Assembly: GCA_008711295.1 (NCBI GenBank) | Contig: VUYV01000054.1 | Location: 4,675,117 to 4,739,116, forward strand | Origin: Anarhynchus alexandrinus | Taxonomy: Eukaryota > Chordata > Aves > Charadriiformes > Charadriidae | DNA length: 64,000 nucleotides | Direction of reading: 5' to 3' | Shown here: piece after piece, positions 37,401 to 49,344 of the stretch | Layout of the letters: each line of letters starts with the position of its first letter | Position numbering within the stretch: position 1 is the first letter of the stretch | Notes under the pieces: generated by a model | The model's database searches: none | Seen by the model: only the letters and a program-made list of their open reading frames with translations | What the model was told of the DNA's origin: nothing | Position numbers and translations under genes: made by a program

Positions 37401-39444
37401 AGCATCCAAAAGCAGACAAGTTGCATCCCGTGACCTTAATGCCAGCTGAATTTCAGAAGTGATCAAAGTGTATTATACAAAGAGACTAGTACAATTCTGT
37501 CTGCCTTAAGAGTTACTTAAGATCATTCCAACCATCTGCTCGGGTCTCCCATGGAAAAATGAATCCTCAATTCCTCCTCCAGTAGAAATCATGTGAAATA
37601 ATACACAGCAGATTCAATTCAGCTATTCTTAATATTCAATAAACATTAAAAAAAAAGACTTTCTTCTGATGCAATAATTGCTTTACAATAATACTTCTAA
37701 GAACAACCTTCCTGTTCAGTTATACAGCAACCAAATTTACTTTAGGCAGTTCAAGGAAAGTAAATGAGACCCACCTTAGTCCAGAAAATCATCTATCCAC
37801 TGGACAAACTTTGCAATGTGCACAAATTATGTGAAAATTTTAACTGTGAACAAGAGAAAAAGTACTCATATACCAAACCTACAGTATTTCTTTCCTAAGC
37901 TAGTCTGCATGCGTTGCAAGAATGACAGAAACATCATCAAATACTGACAGTACCGTATGCAGCAGTACTTACAACAATGGCTCAATGTCTGCAGCATTCT
38001 TGGTAGCACTGTCACAGCCAGAAGCTCCAAGTAGTCACCTTCATTAGATACACAAGTTTTTTGCACCCTAATATGAAATGCTTTATGGATTTCTTGCTAA
38101 TTATACACTTACCCAACTGGCAACTTCTACTTTAAAATCTAAAAAAGCATGACTTTCAATTTGCCTTTGTCACACAACCTTAATCTGCAATGAAGGTCAC
38201 TCTTACTTGACCTCTGCCTTTGATTAAAGAATAACTTCAACAGCTGTCTTCTACACTTCTTTGTACATTAGCTTCTTCTGTGACTGATGAGTTTTCTCTG
38301 AACTTCCAAGTGGATTTGAGAAAATGAGCCTTCCAAAATGAGAGGAAAGCTGTAGTTAATTTATTTTCAGATTTACTGAGTATGAGTTTTCAAATACATA
38401 TAGGGCATCCACCACTAAATAGCCATCAGAACATATCCTGCTTTTCACTAGTAAATACCCAGTCTCTCTAAGTCAATTGAGATAGTGATACATGAACATA
38501 AATCTTTTTCTAAATAGAAAATAAAAATATTACCAAAAATTGAAAGGCAAACCAGGCAAAGTTTTCATAGATATGTAAGCTGCATGCTTCTTACAGAATA
38601 ACCAGATACTCTTCTGTAAGTATTATCTGTAAAATCCCTATTCACGTGGTCTGAAATAGAGCTTTCAAGCAGCACTGTCAACAGCATTTTTGTAGAATCA
38701 CAGGCCAAAAAACAAGTATGTGAGCCCTTTTAACTGCTCAGAAGTCCTTCTCCATTGCTTGCTTATTTTCTTCATGAGTATCCATCTACACATATCACAC
38801 CAGGATGACACATGAAACAAAAGAAATCCTATCCACAATTAACAGGCTGATCCTAGAACTGGGTAAGTACATAAAGGCAAAAATGTTATGCAGTATAAGA
38901 AATAATCTGTCACTAAATTCCTTATCTGTAGGCTTTGGCAGTATTTCTTACAGCAGCTCTCAAACTATTTAAGTAGTGTGTGCCTGGGGGGTTGTTTGGG
39001 TGTCTTGGGTTTGTTTTGTTTTAAACTTCCAGCAGTTTCAAATGGGTGCATGAGGACACAATAAAGTAAACTGACATCTACCTTTTACAAAAGTGGTACA
39101 GGAGAAAATAGTTAATGAAAATCATAATGCACTTCTTGAATATTAAGAGTCAGAGTATAAATTTTTGACACAGTAGACTGTGTCTAGTCAAGTTAAAATT
39201 GGGTGTTGGTAACCAAAGTCCATTAACTGTTTAGCAAAATGAAGTTTTTGTTTAAAAAAATAGGATATTGACATGTTTATTAATGTATACACAGTTAATC
39301 TAAGACAGTAACTTTTCACACTGTTTTCCATGGTAATTTTACCTTAATTGAATTAGTGACTTTCCATTACCATTACAAAATATACTTAGACAATGTGCAC
39401 TGCATAGCCAAACTTGAATGCTTACACTATTTCTTTTCAAAAAG
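34432..39444 (+). other. ANGPTL1: ANGPTL1 intron 1 (5013 nt)
   Basis: The donor is GTGAGT and the acceptor is TTTCTTTTCAAAAAG, with purines at the end of the tract. It contains a G/T-rich block at 35434-35473 with four G-runs and another near 38985-39018. No mobile element was recognised. Confidence 0.88.
35434..35473 (+). repeat. G/T-rich low-complexity tract
   Basis: The sequence GGGTTAGGTTGGGGG is followed by a T-rich stretch, GTGTTTGGG and TTGTTGGG. It has four runs of at least three G, but one spacer is about 14 bases, so it is a weak G-quadruplex candidate. Similar GGGTTTTTT-type blocks occur at about 21536-21583 and 38985-39018 in the window. Confidence 0.55.
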
Positions 39445-39638
39445 GTCCATTCAAAGACTGCCAACAAGCCAAGGAAGCTGGGCATTCCAACAGCGGGATT
39501 TATATGATCAAACCTGAAAATAGTAATGAGCCAATGCAACTGTGGTGTGAGAACAGCCTGGACCCTGGAGGATGGGCAGTTATTCAGAAGAGGACAGATG
39601 GATCTGTCAACTTTTTCAGGAACTGGGACAGTTACAAG
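39445..39638 (+). CDS. ANGPTL1: ANGPTL1 coding exon 2: start of fibrinogen-like domain
   Basis: This exon has 194 nt: two bases complete Gly276, then 64 codons (277-340). It encodes PFKDCQQAKEAGHSNSGIYM, then IKPENSNEPMQLWCENSLD and PGGWAVIQKRTDGSVNFFRN. It is the first subdomain of the fibrinogen C-terminal fold. C281 and C310 form the usual first disulphide, and the GGW-x-V-I-Q-x-R-x-DGS motif is a family signature. It ends in phase 0 at Lys340 with donor GTAAAT. Confidence 0.97.
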
Positions 39639-41503
39639 GTAAATTCTGGAATGCAGAAAATCAGCTGCTTCATTTCAGTGTGGCAGTGACATTATCTATC
39701 ACAATCAAGATGGTGCAAACATTTCCAGTGTGATTCTTCATTGCAAACGGTTGTACTGAATGATAAACACTGAGGAGCTGGAAATAGCTGCTTAAGTTAG
39801 ATAGTGAAATTAATTTTACAAAGATAATTGAAAAGAGTGGTCATCCCTCAGAGGCACATATATATCAGTGGGAATGTCCTATTTCACTCAATGCATTACT
39901 TAACTTTGTATGAACTAACTTATTGTCAAAATAGCCAGCATTTGTAATGCACAACACAACAACTGGGGAGACACGTTATTCAAGAGAGTGACTGGGAAGT
40001 CATTTATTACAAAGACCTAACTAAACACATGATTTCTATTAACACACTGAGAACTACAGTAAGTACTTGAAAAGCTTAATTGTCTCTCTTACAAATAAGC
40101 AATCTCAGCCAGTGGAATTATTCATTTAAGCACATTAATACGTTTGCAGGATCAGGGCCTCAACTTCTAAACATTCCTAATAATGAATTAAAGGAAATAA
40201 TTTCTACCTTTAAAATTCGTTTAGAAATCTGAAGATGTAGGGCTGGTGAAGGGAAACGCATTCTTGTGTGCTACTGTCACATTATGCACTAGCAGGCATA
40301 ATGCCTAGGATGACAACCACATGCTGCTTTGGAGTAATTACATGCTAGACAGGAAATCTGAAAATCATTTGGCTGTGTTTTTTAAATAGTAATAATGTGC
40401 TGATTTCATACATAGAGGACACAGTTTTTCCCTATGATGCACTGCACACTTTAAATGGATCTACAATTGCCACGTGCATTGTATCTGAAGAGAGAACTGA
40501 GCCACATTTAACTCAATCAGTAATCTAAAAATAGTGTCATATATACAAAGGAAATGACAAGATTAATATGAGGATTTTTGCTTTTTGCATTCTTGGAATT
40601 TAATGATTCAAATGTTAATCATTCTCCATGAGCCAGGAGAAAAGCACTGCTACCATTTTTGGCAGCAGCATGATGCTAGATCAACTTAAGCCACTTGTGA
40701 AACTGCAGCTTGAGTTAGGAGCCTAAACTGTTTATCTACTGGAGAAAGACTTCCCCAGAAAGTGATTTGAAGCAGGAAATCAACTGTAGGTTGATAATCA
40801 ATGGAGGGCAGGAAGACCTCAGAAACTAGGAAGCATAACATATCTACAGTGGGTGATGTATCTACCTTAGCTGCAACACCAAACATTAACAACACTGGTT
40901 TACTAAGGGACAGGAGACAGCAGATGTGAAATAGCACTTCACAGCTACCATACTGGTAGTCTGTGATTTGAAAGGAAAGACATCTTTATATTTCATTTCT
41001 AATAAATCTGGTAAAGAGCAGAGATGAATTATGTGGTTAAATTTACAATAAAAACAACACTAGTTACATTAAAAAGGCAACAAAAAGTTATTTACGTTGA
41101 ACACTGAGACTGCTGATCCATAAATACCTTTCCCAACCTGGAAATATACCCCCTTAAATTTCATTATTCATACATTCTTACAGATTCCCTTAGCTTTGCC
41201 AAGAAATATAGTTTCAGTTTCCCTTTTCTCTCACCCTTTATCTTATAAAGAGGACATCACAGAAGACATATAGTTTTGCTACCTTACTGCTTCTCATAGT
41301 ACCTCATGCAGCTAGCAGTCCAACTGAGAAAATGGCCAAGTGCAGCAAAATAAAGCATTCAAATGCATGGATTGAGCAGTCATTCAGAAGCCCAAAGGCT
41401 TTCAGTACCCAAGTTCCACTGGTTTATAATACTCCCGTTGATGAGTGTTTTGACAAACAAGAAAAACTAAGCTAATATCACCTTCTGATCTTCTTTGGCA
41501 CAG
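39639..41503 (+). other. ANGPTL1: ANGPTL1 intron 2 (1865 nt)
   Basis: The donor is GTAAAT and the acceptor is TTCTTTGGCACAG. The sequence is AT-rich. A minus-strand open frame at 40686-40937 has no recognisable content. No repeat was recognised. Confidence 0.88.
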
Positions 41504-41774
41504 AAAGGATTTGGAAACATTGATGGAGAGTACTGGCTGGGACTGGAAAATATTTACATGCTTACCAATCAGGATAATTACAGACTATTGATTGAGTTGG
41601 AGGACTGGAGCAATAAGAAAGTCTATGCAGAATACAGCAGTTTCCGCCTGGAGCCTGAAAGCGAATTCTACAGACTACGTTTAGGAACATACCAAGGAAA
41701 CGCAGGCGATTCCATGATATGGCATAATGGAAAGCAATTTACAACACTGGACAGAGACAGGGATATGTATTCAG
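41504..41774 (+). CDS. ANGPTL1: ANGPTL1 coding exon 3: fibrinogen-like domain core
   Basis: This exon has 271 nt (90 codons, residues 341-430, plus one base of Gly431). It encodes KGFGNIDGEYWLGLENIYML, then TNQDNYRLLIELEDWSNKK, VYAEYSSFRLEPESEFYRL and so on to DRDRDMYSG. It carries the signature G-E-Y-W-L-G-L-E and the acidic DRDRDMYS segment (423-430), which in this fold lies at the calcium-binding loop. The donor is GTAAGG. Read-through into the intron would add about 35 codons before a stop at 41873-41875. Confidence 0.97.
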
Positions 41775-42797
41775 GTAAGGAAACTCGTATGTGTGTGAAA
41801 AATGAATACAGTAGATTGTTAGTGATATCACCTTTGAAAAAAGAATATAGTACAAAAGAGGTATGTAAATTGTGATAAAACAACTCTATTGAAAGATGCT
41901 TCAAACCGATAATGACAAAAATCACATTGACAGGGCCCCCTTCAAGTGCCTGCACCATTCAGAAATACAAATTCTATTACCCTCATTGAAGGCACACTTA
42001 AGCAAGCTTTATATTCAGCTCAATGAGATCTTTATCACTTGCACGTGACTCTCTGCAGTCAGAATACCCGTCCAGGTGATCTCTCAGAGTACTGACGTGG
42101 CCACAAAACAATAATCACCATGAACTAAAACCTCTGAACAGCATAAAAAGAACTGCAGTTGTGCACAGGCTTAGTTATGTACCAAGAAGTGAGAAACAGG
42201 CAGATCACTTTATTTTGTTCTCCTTAAAGGACACTTTTTTGTTCATTTCCATGCTCTTCCTCCAGCTTTCCCCTTAAAGCCTTAGCAGTAAAAGAAAGGT
42301 TGAGCAGTGTAATGCTTCAACTGCTTTTTCTCAGCTGTCAATAACCATGAAGCCGGACAAATCATGCAAACTCTTAAACAAGCCTGTAACAGTAAATACA
42401 CAAGTTACAAGCAACTCTTTGTGGAACTGTGGCCCTGCATACTGCTTGGGACTGTATCAACTCACATTGCTTCCACTGAAGTATTTCTAAACAGTACATA
42501 ATCTGAGTTCCTTGAATGTTAGCTCACGGACAGACACTGCTGGTAGTCTGAGAAGAACTGATCTCCTTAGTTTTCAGCTGTCACGTTAAATACTGTGCCA
42601 ATAATCCCCCCTCCAGGCAATGGTCGCTGTTGCAACAGAATTTATAATTTCGGTAGAAGCAGCAATTGATATGACCACAACAGGCTATGAAGTACTTCGA
42701 AGTTCCCTTTAAGAATAAGCCAGAATATGAAAGCTTTTGACAATCTCTCTTTCTCCTCTTTAATGTTGAAGTTCACCCATTTCTTTCTGTTCCACAG
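41775..42797 (+). other. ANGPTL1: ANGPTL1 intron 3 (1023 nt)
   Basis: The donor is GTAAGG and the acceptor is TTCTGTTCCACAG. I see no repeats or other features. Confidence 0.88.
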
Positions 42798-42985
42798 GAA
42801 ACTGTGCTCATTTTCACAAAGGCGGCTGGTGGTACAATGCGTGTGCCCACTCTAACCTTAACGGGGTGTGGTACAGAGGAGGCCACTACAGGAGCAAGTA
42901 TCAGGATGGAATATTTTGGGCTGAGTACAGGGGAGGTTCCTACTCCTTGAAAGCAGTTCAAATGATGATCAGACCTATAGACTGA
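42798..42985 (+). CDS. ANGPTL1: ANGPTL1 coding exon 4: C-terminal fibrinogen-like end
   Basis: This exon has 188 nt: two bases complete Gly431, then 61 codons and TGA at 42983-42985. It encodes [20 protein letters not shown], then [19 protein letters not shown] and [20 protein letters not shown], ending ID. C433 and C446 form the second disulphide. The [15 protein letters not shown] block and the terminal K-A-V-Q-M-M-I-R-P motif are hallmarks of the fibrinogen-like domain. Confidence 0.97.
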
Positions 42986-43049
42986 GGAGGAAAATCCCAC
43001 AGTGCTCAAGTGATCACGTATAAACTTCTCAGCGCTTGAGTTCCAGAAA

Positions 43050-43055
43050 AATAAA
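43050..43055 (+). terminator. ANGPTL1: Candidate ANGPTL1 polyadenylation signal
   Basis: AATAAA lies 65 bases after the ANGPTL1 stop codon and is followed within about 80 bases by T-rich sequence near 43111-43129. It would give a very short 3' untranslated region. Another AATAAA at 45838-45843 on the plus strand is a possible distal site, so the true end of the transcript is not settled. Confidence 0.35.
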
Positions 43056-44691
43056 ATATTACTTTTTAATCATTATTTTGCACAATCTAAAAGCAGGTCT
43101 ACAGTTTTCCTGTCTTTTTTTCCCCCCTGTTGTGTTCCCCTCTCCTTTTTTTAGAAACCTTTTCTACTGTGACAGACAGTGTTTTTTTAAACACACATTC
43201 ACAAAAGCAGATGTTTGTGCTTGCAAAGCATATTTATCTTCGTTCAAGTCCAACATACTTTATGTAAACAGTCATTAGAGCTGGTAAAAGATTCCAGATA
43301 TATGACAAGATATAAGCTTTTTCACTTAAAAAGCTTATGCTTTTTCAGGTTAGCTCAACCCTTAAATGTAAATATGTGAAATGACATTGTCTTGCTTTAA
43401 TGTGAAAATGAATTAGTTATTTAACAATTTATTTAAAAATGTTGGTAGTACTTTCAATGAAAATCTGAATTCACATTACTGTTTAAGATTTACTCCAAGA
43501 AGCTACACAAAAAATTGAAGACATTCTAGGTTTGCCAGAAAAGAGAAATTTTTGCAACAAATAATTATTTCAAAATAATAAGTGATGAATTAAACATAAA
43601 ACATAAAATTTCTTAGTGGTGTAGAGAATTCCTTAAGATCTGCATACCATACCTTCTGTAAAACACTTAGGCAAAATATTCCTAACATAAGAAAAATAAT
43701 TGTATGAAATTATTGATGAGATAATCAAATTGCTCAGTATTTTTTTTTACTTTCAATCCCCATATTCAAACGCCTTAACTATGCAAAAGTATTTCTTGAT
43801 ACTTTGAACTTAAATGGCAAAATGAAAAGCCCCAATATTAAAATCGTTACTTTAAACCTGGAGACTCCTCCCCTGCTCCAATTAGGAGTGATGAGGTCTG
43901 AACAAGTGTTCACACATACAAACTTAGAGAAGGACTGAGTCTCTGAATATTAGAAGTTTTCCTCCAACACAGCTTTCTGCTGACATAGTAAAACAAAGAT
44001 TAGGAATTAGTGTATTCTCCCTGCCACCCCAAACTTGGACTGCTCTTATGACATACACATTTCACTTCCCCTACACGTAAACAACTTTTGTTCCTGTCTA
44101 TATTAATTTTTCTACCTTCTAGATATCAGTTTTCACTAGAATTAATGTGTAATTTAAGAAATTAATCAGAAAATACTTTTCCAATCTTTAACAAAAGCCA
44201 TATAACATACTGCATCAAACCAAGATACTTCCAAAATCAGAAAAAACAAAATGTTCACTTTAGGTACCAGAGTCTCCGAAACTAAAGCTTTCTTCCTAGT
44301 ATATAAAATTATTTAATAATTGTACTTAGCCAGCCAGCTTACCTAATTTAATATTACATAAAAACTAAATATGCTGTTCTGAACTGTAACTAATGTATGT
44401 GTTTGGCACCTCATATGTGCATTCAGGATTTTAAGGAACTTTGGCCCTATTTAACATAAGAAACCCTAATAGCTAAAAGAATAACCTAATATTATTGTTA
44501 TGTTAAATTAGTCGATACCAATTGCTACACAAAACCTCATTTGTAATTCAGAGGACAGAACTGAAAGCATTCTGCTTTCAAAATACATCCTCTGGAGTAG
44601 ATAAAGCTTCATTGATAATTAATGGCTGCAAGGGTTGTAGTTAAATCTTTGGTCAGAGATCAAAGCCAACAAGTTTCAACAATATTTAAGT

Positions 44692-44722
44692 GGGGTTGGT
44701 GGGGGTGGGTGGGTAGATGGGG
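44692..44722 (+). promoter_or_regulatory. G-quadruplex candidate
   Basis: On the plus strand the G-runs are GGGG, GGGGG, GGG, GGG and GGGG, separated by TTGGT, T, T and TAGAT. This satisfies the common rule of four or more runs of three G with loops of at most seven bases. It lies about 1.7 kb downstream of the ANGPTL1 stop codon. If ANGPTL1 transcription runs that far, the structure would form in its RNA. In RALGPS2 pre-mRNA the strand is C-rich. Confidence 0.55.
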
Positions 44723-46205
44723 AATCAGTCCCAGCATTTTTCATTCCCAAATTCCAAGAATTTTAACTGACAGAAATGTTTAAGATTACAATTCTGAAAT
44801 TGTTCTTTATATGAGGAATATTTGTTTGTTACAAATACCTTACAGACCTCATTGATTGAGTGTTCTATGAAATGCTTTTTAATGGCAAACATTTAAAATT
44901 CATACTACCTGTAGTCTATCTTTTTTTCTAGGGTAGCCAGATGGAAGAGCAGTTCAGGTAAATTTAAAAGCTGAAAATGCCCTCCAAAACATTCCTTTAA
45001 TGAACACTTCTGACAGTTTTAGTTCATTCAACCGACAGATTTCCTCTCCTTGGAAGAGATCTTATTTTACCACAAGAATCTCTCGCCTGCTGCAAAAACA
45101 GTGTTTGTTTATTCAGTGCAGTCAGTGAAAGCTGTACTTTGCAGAAACCCCTAAGTAAAATCAGCTTGCACTCAACTTTTGTATTCAGTCTTATATATTA
45201 GACATCTAAAAAGTGAGTCTTCCCCAATTTAAAGCTGCAGGATGGCGTTAACTAAACTTTTTTACAAAATACACCGAGAAAGGTCAGATTGTACAATGTG
45301 TCTGCTGAAAGGAAAGACTTAATTAAGATGCTGATTTAAGATTACGAGGAGGGAAAGCACAGTGTCTCTTTTTCAGGTTGGTTCATACTCTGTACAATAA
45401 TTTACTACTTTCAAATGCTTGTAACTATCAGTTCTTAGCTTTTGGGTTGAATTTTCTAAGCAGGGTAAATGACTTAAGAAGTTCAATGTTTTCTCTCACA
45501 CTTTTTCTAGAAAAGTTTTTCAAAAGAGGCTGTAGCATCCCTCATGCTTATTGCACTGGACATTCAGAAGCAGTTTGTCTGTGAAGGATATTTCACCATT
45601 CCTGTACTATCAGACCAAATTTAACCAAGCAGACCTTGAAAAACTTTAACTTGTACTAAACCTGAAACACGGTTTTCACATTTATTCCCAAAGTCTATGG
45701 CAAGCTTTATCACTGAAGTAGCTGAATATTCATCAGATGAATACTTCAATAACCTGTTTTCAGCTTTTCTGTTTCTGGATATAATTCCTGAAAGACAGCT
45801 ATAAGAAAATATTTCACAAGGTAGTACTGCTTAGTTAAATAAAAGTCTTACTTCTCAAGATATGGCTCAATTGTTTCATTGTGCAATCTCAAATTAATCT
45901 CAACTCCATGATAAGACTCCCTTGGAGAATGGGTTTTTATTCTAAGGTGAATTATAACATTACATATACAGCTCCCATTTGTTTCGGCTACTTCAGTTGG
46001 TCGGGTGATGCAACAGTGATGACACATCCCACATCACATAATGAGGATCTAATGCTGAACATTTTCATTGGTGTTACATGGCTCTTAGCACTCACATTTA
46101 AGTTACTGAGTCCACAATCACTACGTACTGCTCTCACTTGCATTTTTACATCTCTGGAATCACATCACACTTACTGCTGCAAGGAACTGAAAAATATTTT
46201 TATTT

Positions 46206-46226
46206 CCCCCCCCCCCCCCCCCCCCN
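46206..46226. repeat. C20 run ending in an unresolved base (N)
   Basis: Twenty consecutive C are followed by a single N at 46226. This is almost certainly a sequencing or assembly limit at a homopolymer. The true length and the identity of the next base are unknown, and sequence could be missing here. It lies in the large RALGPS2 intron, outside any exon. Confidence 0.9.
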
Positions 46227-49217
46227 ATCTTGCCTACAGTGAGTGAGCTGTGGTAATAAGAAAACAATCTGTACTTCTATGGCTCCATTCCCATTGCAAA
46301 GACTATACAAAAAGAGCATTTCAGCTTTATCTCACAGTGCTAAGATGGTCATGAAAGACACTCCACACCCGCATTCGATATTTGATTGCATAAAGGTAAA
46401 GCTACTAACCTTTGAGGGGTAAAACATTAATCCTTGAAATTGCAGCTGAAATTCCTTTATGTGCTCACTTTCCCTGTGACCTTCCAAGCAGGGTCCTTCA
46501 CGACCAGTGCCAGTATTTCTCCGGAGGGGATTTGCAATGACAAACGTAACTGTGTGGCAGGCTTTATTCTCTGCACTCTTTGAAAGAGCATTTTAGGGGA
46601 GCATGGCAACTGCAGGATCTCCACACCAACAGTGAAGAAAGTCCCACCCCACCCCCTGCTTTTACCATGAGACAAAATGGATCTTATGATTAATCCTCCT
46701 CCCCGGCACATACCATGATCACAATTTCAAACTGCCAACTTTCAGGTAGACTTTTCTACACGTTTTAAACCAGGAGCAGCACTACTCCCATATACGATTT
46801 TACACCAGAAGTAACAGAAGAAAAAGAGCCTTTCAGGAATTATAACCTATAGCTGGTAAGCTTAAAACAGTAAATAAAACAATCAACTTACTTCTGTTCC
46901 ATACGATTCTTCTATTTGTAAAAATGCCTTGGGAAGGAAATTTTAGAAACAAGACTCCTGCAAAACTACTCAAGTCTTACTGGAGATTAAAGCTTTGATC
47001 AAATGAGAACAATTGGACTCAACAGCCAATCTTCCAAGATAGATCCAGATTTATCACAACTGTAGTTTCAAGGCAATTTTGATCTTTTTGCCACTTATTT
47101 AAAACTTACAAGATTAATTTTAGAGGGAGTGCACCAGTGGGCATTTGCTATTCCTTTGGAGAATTAAAAAAAGGCTTGAGGACATTCTTCATGTCATTAG
47201 CAAGAATTGGTATCATATGAAACCAGGTCACAACACATTCTTTAACTACAGCGGGTCACAGCAAAGAGCATTTCTTTCTTTCCAAGTAGAAAAGAAATAT
47301 ATATTTCACTTCAAACTATCAAGTCAAGCCCAAAGCTTATTATAATACTAAAGTTAGACAAGAAGTTGCTACTGTATTGAGGAAAACATCTGTAACTGAA
47401 CAAAACCTGAAACATTTGTTTTCCAACATTTCACCTTTCTTGTTTTTTAAATATACACTTGGATGTATTAAGGCAGTATTTTTAAAGTGTCAGACAAACA
47501 CACCAATGCATAAAGATTTCTCTGTACAGCAGTATTAGAAGACCATAACGGCAAGGGTCAGAGCATCATGAGTTTTGGTTTTTTTTTTTTAAAATCTGAC
47601 GGCAGGCTAGTTTGGGACTTCTATGACCAGCAAGAAAACAACCTGAGCCCGGCTTCATGTTTCAAAAATTATGGCGTGTAAGTAAAAAAGCATCTGGAAA
47701 GCTAGAAACTGCATTTCAGAACCATATATAGTACATATATACTATATGTGTACACATGACAGGAAAGCTACAAAATGACATGTTTAATCACATTACATTA
47801 TGCTTGGCTTCTTCTTTGCCCCTTTTAATTCAGGCCTAGTTTTAATAGCTATGTCAACAAACAGGGTAGCATGTGATAGTATGCCCCACCAGCAATTTTC
47901 ACACCTGCACTTCAGATAAAATAGGTTCATGCTGATTCTCCTATTCCAGGCACAAACATCTGAATACTTGAAAACACAGGAAATTAACAGCTGTTAAAAT
48001 CATGTTGGAAGTGATGGATGTTTCCGGGGCAGATGTAACAGGGAAGTAAAAAATGAAGACAGAATGAAGAATTCCACAGGGCTACTTGTCATTAAAATGA
48101 TTATTAGCTCTCCACAGCACAGTATTTTTCTTCTATTTAAGTATAAAGCGAGTAAAATTCACCCAATTTCACAAAAACTGAATATATGCATTTTAGAGGC
48201 ACGATTCTAACATCACTGATGGTATTGTTGCTCATATCAAGCTATGAAGCAGCTGGAATAATATTGTGACAGACACATAGATCACAGCCTGAAGATGACT
48301 GTCAAGTTATTAATTTTGAAAAAGTTAATAGTCAGTTGAGTAAAGGAAATATCAAATTTCAGGAACAAAGAGGTTACAGTTTAATAAGCCTTAGCGACCA
48401 CAGGAGGACATCTTGACCTTAGGTGTAAGAGCAACTCGTATCTGCAAAAATATCAACTATTTTTTCCAGAAATGGAAAAAACTGGGTAAACATTTCCTTT
48501 ATGTGACTACCAAAATTTTATGATATCAAAGAAAAGCTACATTATAAAAGCACACTGATCCCTTTAAACAAACTAAACTGAGACACATTAAGTAACACTA
48601 GATTAGCCTGGCAACAAAACCAATACATATTAAACACATTTGTCTAGTTTTCATATATACAGGAATATAATTTACTCATAATTATTCCATAAAGCTGATT
48701 CAGTCATAACAACTCAGTTTCTCTTGTCACCTTAGAACAATTAAATGCAGCAATATCTCCATATTTTACCATATTCCAAACCCTAAGATCTACACTTACT
48801 TATCTCAGAGGTTGGTGATTTATAGCTTCTCATAAATTAAACGCCATCATTACTGTAACAGTCAAGTATTTAGCTCTTTAAGAGTGCTAGCAGGCATAAC
48901 AGTTTAAGTACTTCTCCAGAAGTCAATCACTGTATCTATACAACAGATGGGAAAATAATTTCTTAGGCAACTGAAACTATATAAAACCTGAAGTGTTTGT
49001 GATGTTTAATAGCTATTTTCTTTCTGAAACTAGTGAGATTATTTTTTGGAATTTTTGCACTACTATACAGAGTATCCAGAATCAACTAGTGATTATAGAT
49101 CCTTTACTGAAGTATTGAAATAGTTTCATGAATGCTTAAAAGATGGTGTTAATTTGTGTAATCGATGGAGAAGTATGTTTGTCATTAGTGTTTCCCACTA
49201 GAAATACTTCAACTTAC

Positions 49218-49344
49218 CTAAATAGGGAATACAAGGAGTCATCTTCAAGCTGCTGATATAATCTCTAAGCCTTTTGTAATTATCTTCTTTACTCATAACG
49301 TACTCCAGCTTTTCAAAGGTGGCTTTATCCTTCCGACTCAATAA
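49218..49344 (-). CDS. RALGPS2: RALGPS2 exon: RasGEF catalytic domain
   Basis: This exon has 127 nt (42 codons plus one base of a glycine codon). It encodes [20 protein letters not shown], then [20 protein letters not shown] and YL. It includes the P-C-I-P-Y-L-G motif, one of the best-conserved stretches of RasGEF domains, just before the catalytic hairpin. The acceptor is CCCCTCCTAG and the donor is GTAAGT. The glycine codon is split by the 25-kb intron that hosts ANGPTL1. Confidence 0.96.

Larger units (their letters stand above)
33574..42985 (+). other. ANGPTL1: ANGPTL1 locus (four coding exons, complete CDS)
   Basis: The gene encodes angiopoietin-like protein 1 (angioarrestin), a secreted glycoprotein of the angiopoietin family reported to restrain angiogenesis and cell motility. 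The joined CDS is 826 + 194 + 271 + 188 = 1479 nt, or 492 residues plus stop, close to the roughly 491 residues of the human protein. The order is signal peptide (about 1-21), coiled coil (about 80-200), flexible Pro-rich linker (about 210-275) and fibrinogen-like domain (277-492). The fibrinogen-like domain has cysteines at 281, 310, 433 and 446. All three intron phases match across junctions. The gene is nested in antisense in the large RALGPS2 intron. Confidence 0.96.
23847..49217 (-). other. RALGPS2: RALGPS2 large intron (25,371 nt) hosting ANGPTL1
   Basis: This intron interrupts the RasGEF domain in the codon for the glycine of PYLG. It contains the complete ANGPTL1 gene on the opposite strand, one plus-strand CR1 fragment (32917-33010), a CA/GT tract (25181-25211), a poly-C run with an N (46206-46226) and a G-quadruplex candidate (44692-44722). 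Outside these I see only AT-rich sequence. A minus-strand open frame of 170 codons at 27605-28117 is leucine/phenylalanine-rich and not recognisable. Confidence 0.92.
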
